Shown here: piece by piece, positions 62,942-64,000 of the stretch
Position numbering within the stretch: the first letter of the stretch is position 1
Layout of the letters: every line of letters begins with the position of its first letter
Assembly (NCBI GenBank): GCA_022600955.1
Contig: JAHZJK010000019.1
Coordinates: forward strand, 40,570-104,569
DNA length: 64,000 nucleotides
From: Gammaproteobacteria bacterium
Lineage (GTDB): Bacteria > Pseudomonadota > Gammaproteobacteria > Steroidobacterales > Woeseiaceae
Direction: 5' to 3'
The notes under the pieces: model-generated
Seen by the model: the letters and a program-made list of their open reading frames with translations, nothing else
What the model was told of the DNA's origin: nothing
Databases searched by the model: none
Translations under genes and position numbers: made by a program

Positions 62942-64000
62942 ATGAGCCAGGATGCATATCGCCTTACGAGCCCCGGCGGCTTGGAAATGGATTTACCCGT
63001 CAGGAAGGGCACCACTGGTCCGGATGTGATCGATGTTGCTCGCCTGTACAAGGAACAAGGCGTATTCACCTACGATCCTGGCTTTGTATCCACCGGCAGC
63101 TGTGAGTCCGATATCACCTTCATCGATGGTGAGGAAGGCGTTCTCATGTATCGCGGCTATCCCGTTGAGCAACTTGCCAAGCACTCCAACTTCATGGAAG
63201 TGTCTTACCTGCTGTTGCACGGTCATTTGCCGACCAGCGATGAACTCGCTGAATTCGATAATACGATTCGGCGCCACACGATGCTCAACGAGGGCATGCT
63301 GAACTTCTTCAAGGGTTTTCGTTACGATGCCCATCCGATGGCAATGTTGTCTGCCGTTGTCGGCTCGATGTCGGCGTACTACCACGACGAAATGGATGCC
63401 TCGAACCCGAAGCACCGCGACATTTTTGCGCACCGCATTCTCGCCAAGATGCCGACCATTGCGGCGGCGGCGTACAAACTGAACATCGGCCAGCCATTTA
63501 TCTATCCGCGCAATGATCTCAACTATTGTGAAAACTTCCTGCACATGTTGTTCGCAGTACCGGCGGAACCTTATGAGATCGACCCTGTAGCGGCAGAGGC
63601 TTTCGATCTGTTGTTCATCCTGCATGCTGACCATGAACAGAATTGTTCGACGTCGACCGTACGGATGGCAGGCAGTTCGGGTGCCAATCCGTACTCGGCG
63701 ATTGCAGCGGGCATCTCGGCACTGTGGGGCCCTGCACATGGCGGTGCTAACGAAGCAGTGCTGAACATGCTTGAAGAAATTGGCGACGTCAGTCAGATCG
63801 GCAAATACGTCGAAAAAGCCAAGGACAAGAACGATCCGTTCCGTCTTATGGGATTCGGCCATCGCGTCTACAAGAATTTCGACCCTCGTGCGACGATCAT
63901 TCGCGAGATGGCGTACAAGGTATTGCAGAAACTGGATCGCAAAGACACGCCGTTGTTCGACTTGGCGCAGGAGCTTGAGCAAGTGGCGTTGAAGGACGAC
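62942..64000 (+). CDS. gltA: Citrate synthase, type II (3' end outside window)
   Basis: The first 353 residues of a hexameric NADH-sensitive type citrate synthase that condenses oxaloacetate and acetyl-CoA. CESDITFIDGEEGVLMYRGYPVEQLA, ILHADHEQNCSTSTVRMAGSSGANPYSAIAAG, ALWGPAHGGANEAVLNML and MGFGHRVYKNFDPRA (catalytic His and Arg) are present (motifs only). The catalytic Asp near residue 360-365 lies beyond the end of the window. ATG at 62942. Confidence 0.97.
   Translation, partial: MSQDAYRLTSPGGLEMDLPVRKGTTGPDVIDVARLYKEQGVFTYDPGFVSTGSCESDITFIDGEEGVLMYRGYPVEQLAKHSNFMEVSYLLLHGHLPTSDELAEFDNTIRRHTMLNEGMLNFFKGFRYDAHPMAMLSAVVGSMSAYYHDEMDASNPKHRDIFAHRILAKMPTIAAAAYKLNIGQPFIYPRNDLNYCENFLHMLFAVPAEPYEIDPVAAEAFDLLFILHADHEQNCSTSTVRMAGSSGANPYSAIAAGISALWGPAHGGANEAVLNMLEEIGDVSQIGKYVEKAKDKNDPFRLMGFGHRVYKNFDPRATIIREMAYKVLQKLDRKDTPLFDLAQELEQVALKDD

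Overview
The window reads as a chromosome segment of a moderately GC-rich, aerobic, free-living gammaproteobacterium. Supporting signs are the order gpsA-secB-grxC-yibN beside envC-ctpA-yibQ, tatABC, the gmk-rpoZ-spoT-ridA-recG-ubiA run, rph-rdgB-hemW, an aa3-type cytochrome oxidase cluster, BioC, and many Tat-type and lipoprotein signals. A marine or sediment lineage such as Woeseiaceae would fit, but that is a guess from gene content; no rRNA or tRNA gene was found. Gene calls rest on motifs and family knowledge, not on database searches.

Layout. 0-9.3 kb: housekeeping genes (class 1B pyrD cut by the window edge, trmL, an exported FAD oxidase, gpsA-secB-grxC-yibN on the minus strand; envC-like, ctpA, yibQ and a secreted six-Kazal protein on the plus strand). 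9.3-18.8 kb: minus-strand genes for a HerA-like ATPase, an AbgT transporter, an M2 peptidase lipoprotein, a POT peptide transporter, TatCBA and Dtd; several of these suit peptide scavenging. 18.8-27.9 kb: an orphan terminator and structured intergenic stretch on the plus strand (possible small RNA), a TakP-like TRAP binding protein, an orphan secretin N-domain protein, and a minus-strand run uvrD-trkA-trkH-dctQ-dctM. 27.9-31.3 kb: an ECF sigma / anti-sigma / exported hyper-acidic protein operon followed by a TPR outer-membrane barrel. 31.4-34.1 kb: IorAB molybdenum hydroxylase. 34.1-40.7 kb: cytochrome c oxidase and its assembly factors, including a 36-residue protein and a reversed DUF2909 gene.

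40.8-43.9 kb: bioC, comF, then a TetR gene and a diiron hydroxylase/desaturase gene divergent around two matching palindromes. 44.0-50.8 kb: the most unusual locus. It holds a TPR Ser/Thr kinase, a 1130-residue lipoprotein (thrombospondin-3 repeats, a serine/threonine-rich middle resembling the pore module of binary toxins, PKD domain, seven FG-GAP repeats), and a divergent ECF sigma factor whose region 2.2 lacks the usual acidic motif. That combination suggests a sigma factor switched on by phosphorylation. 50.9-64 kb: housekeeping again (DUF1801, ubiA, recG, ridA, spoT, rpoZ, gmk, yicC, PP2C phosphatase, rph, rdgB, hemW, rpmE, gltA), with an inverted pair of perfect DnaA boxes between hemW and rpmE.

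No CRISPR array, insertion sequence, prophage gene, tRNA or rRNA was found. No gene looks frameshifted. The first (pyrD) and last (gltA) genes are cut only by the window edges.
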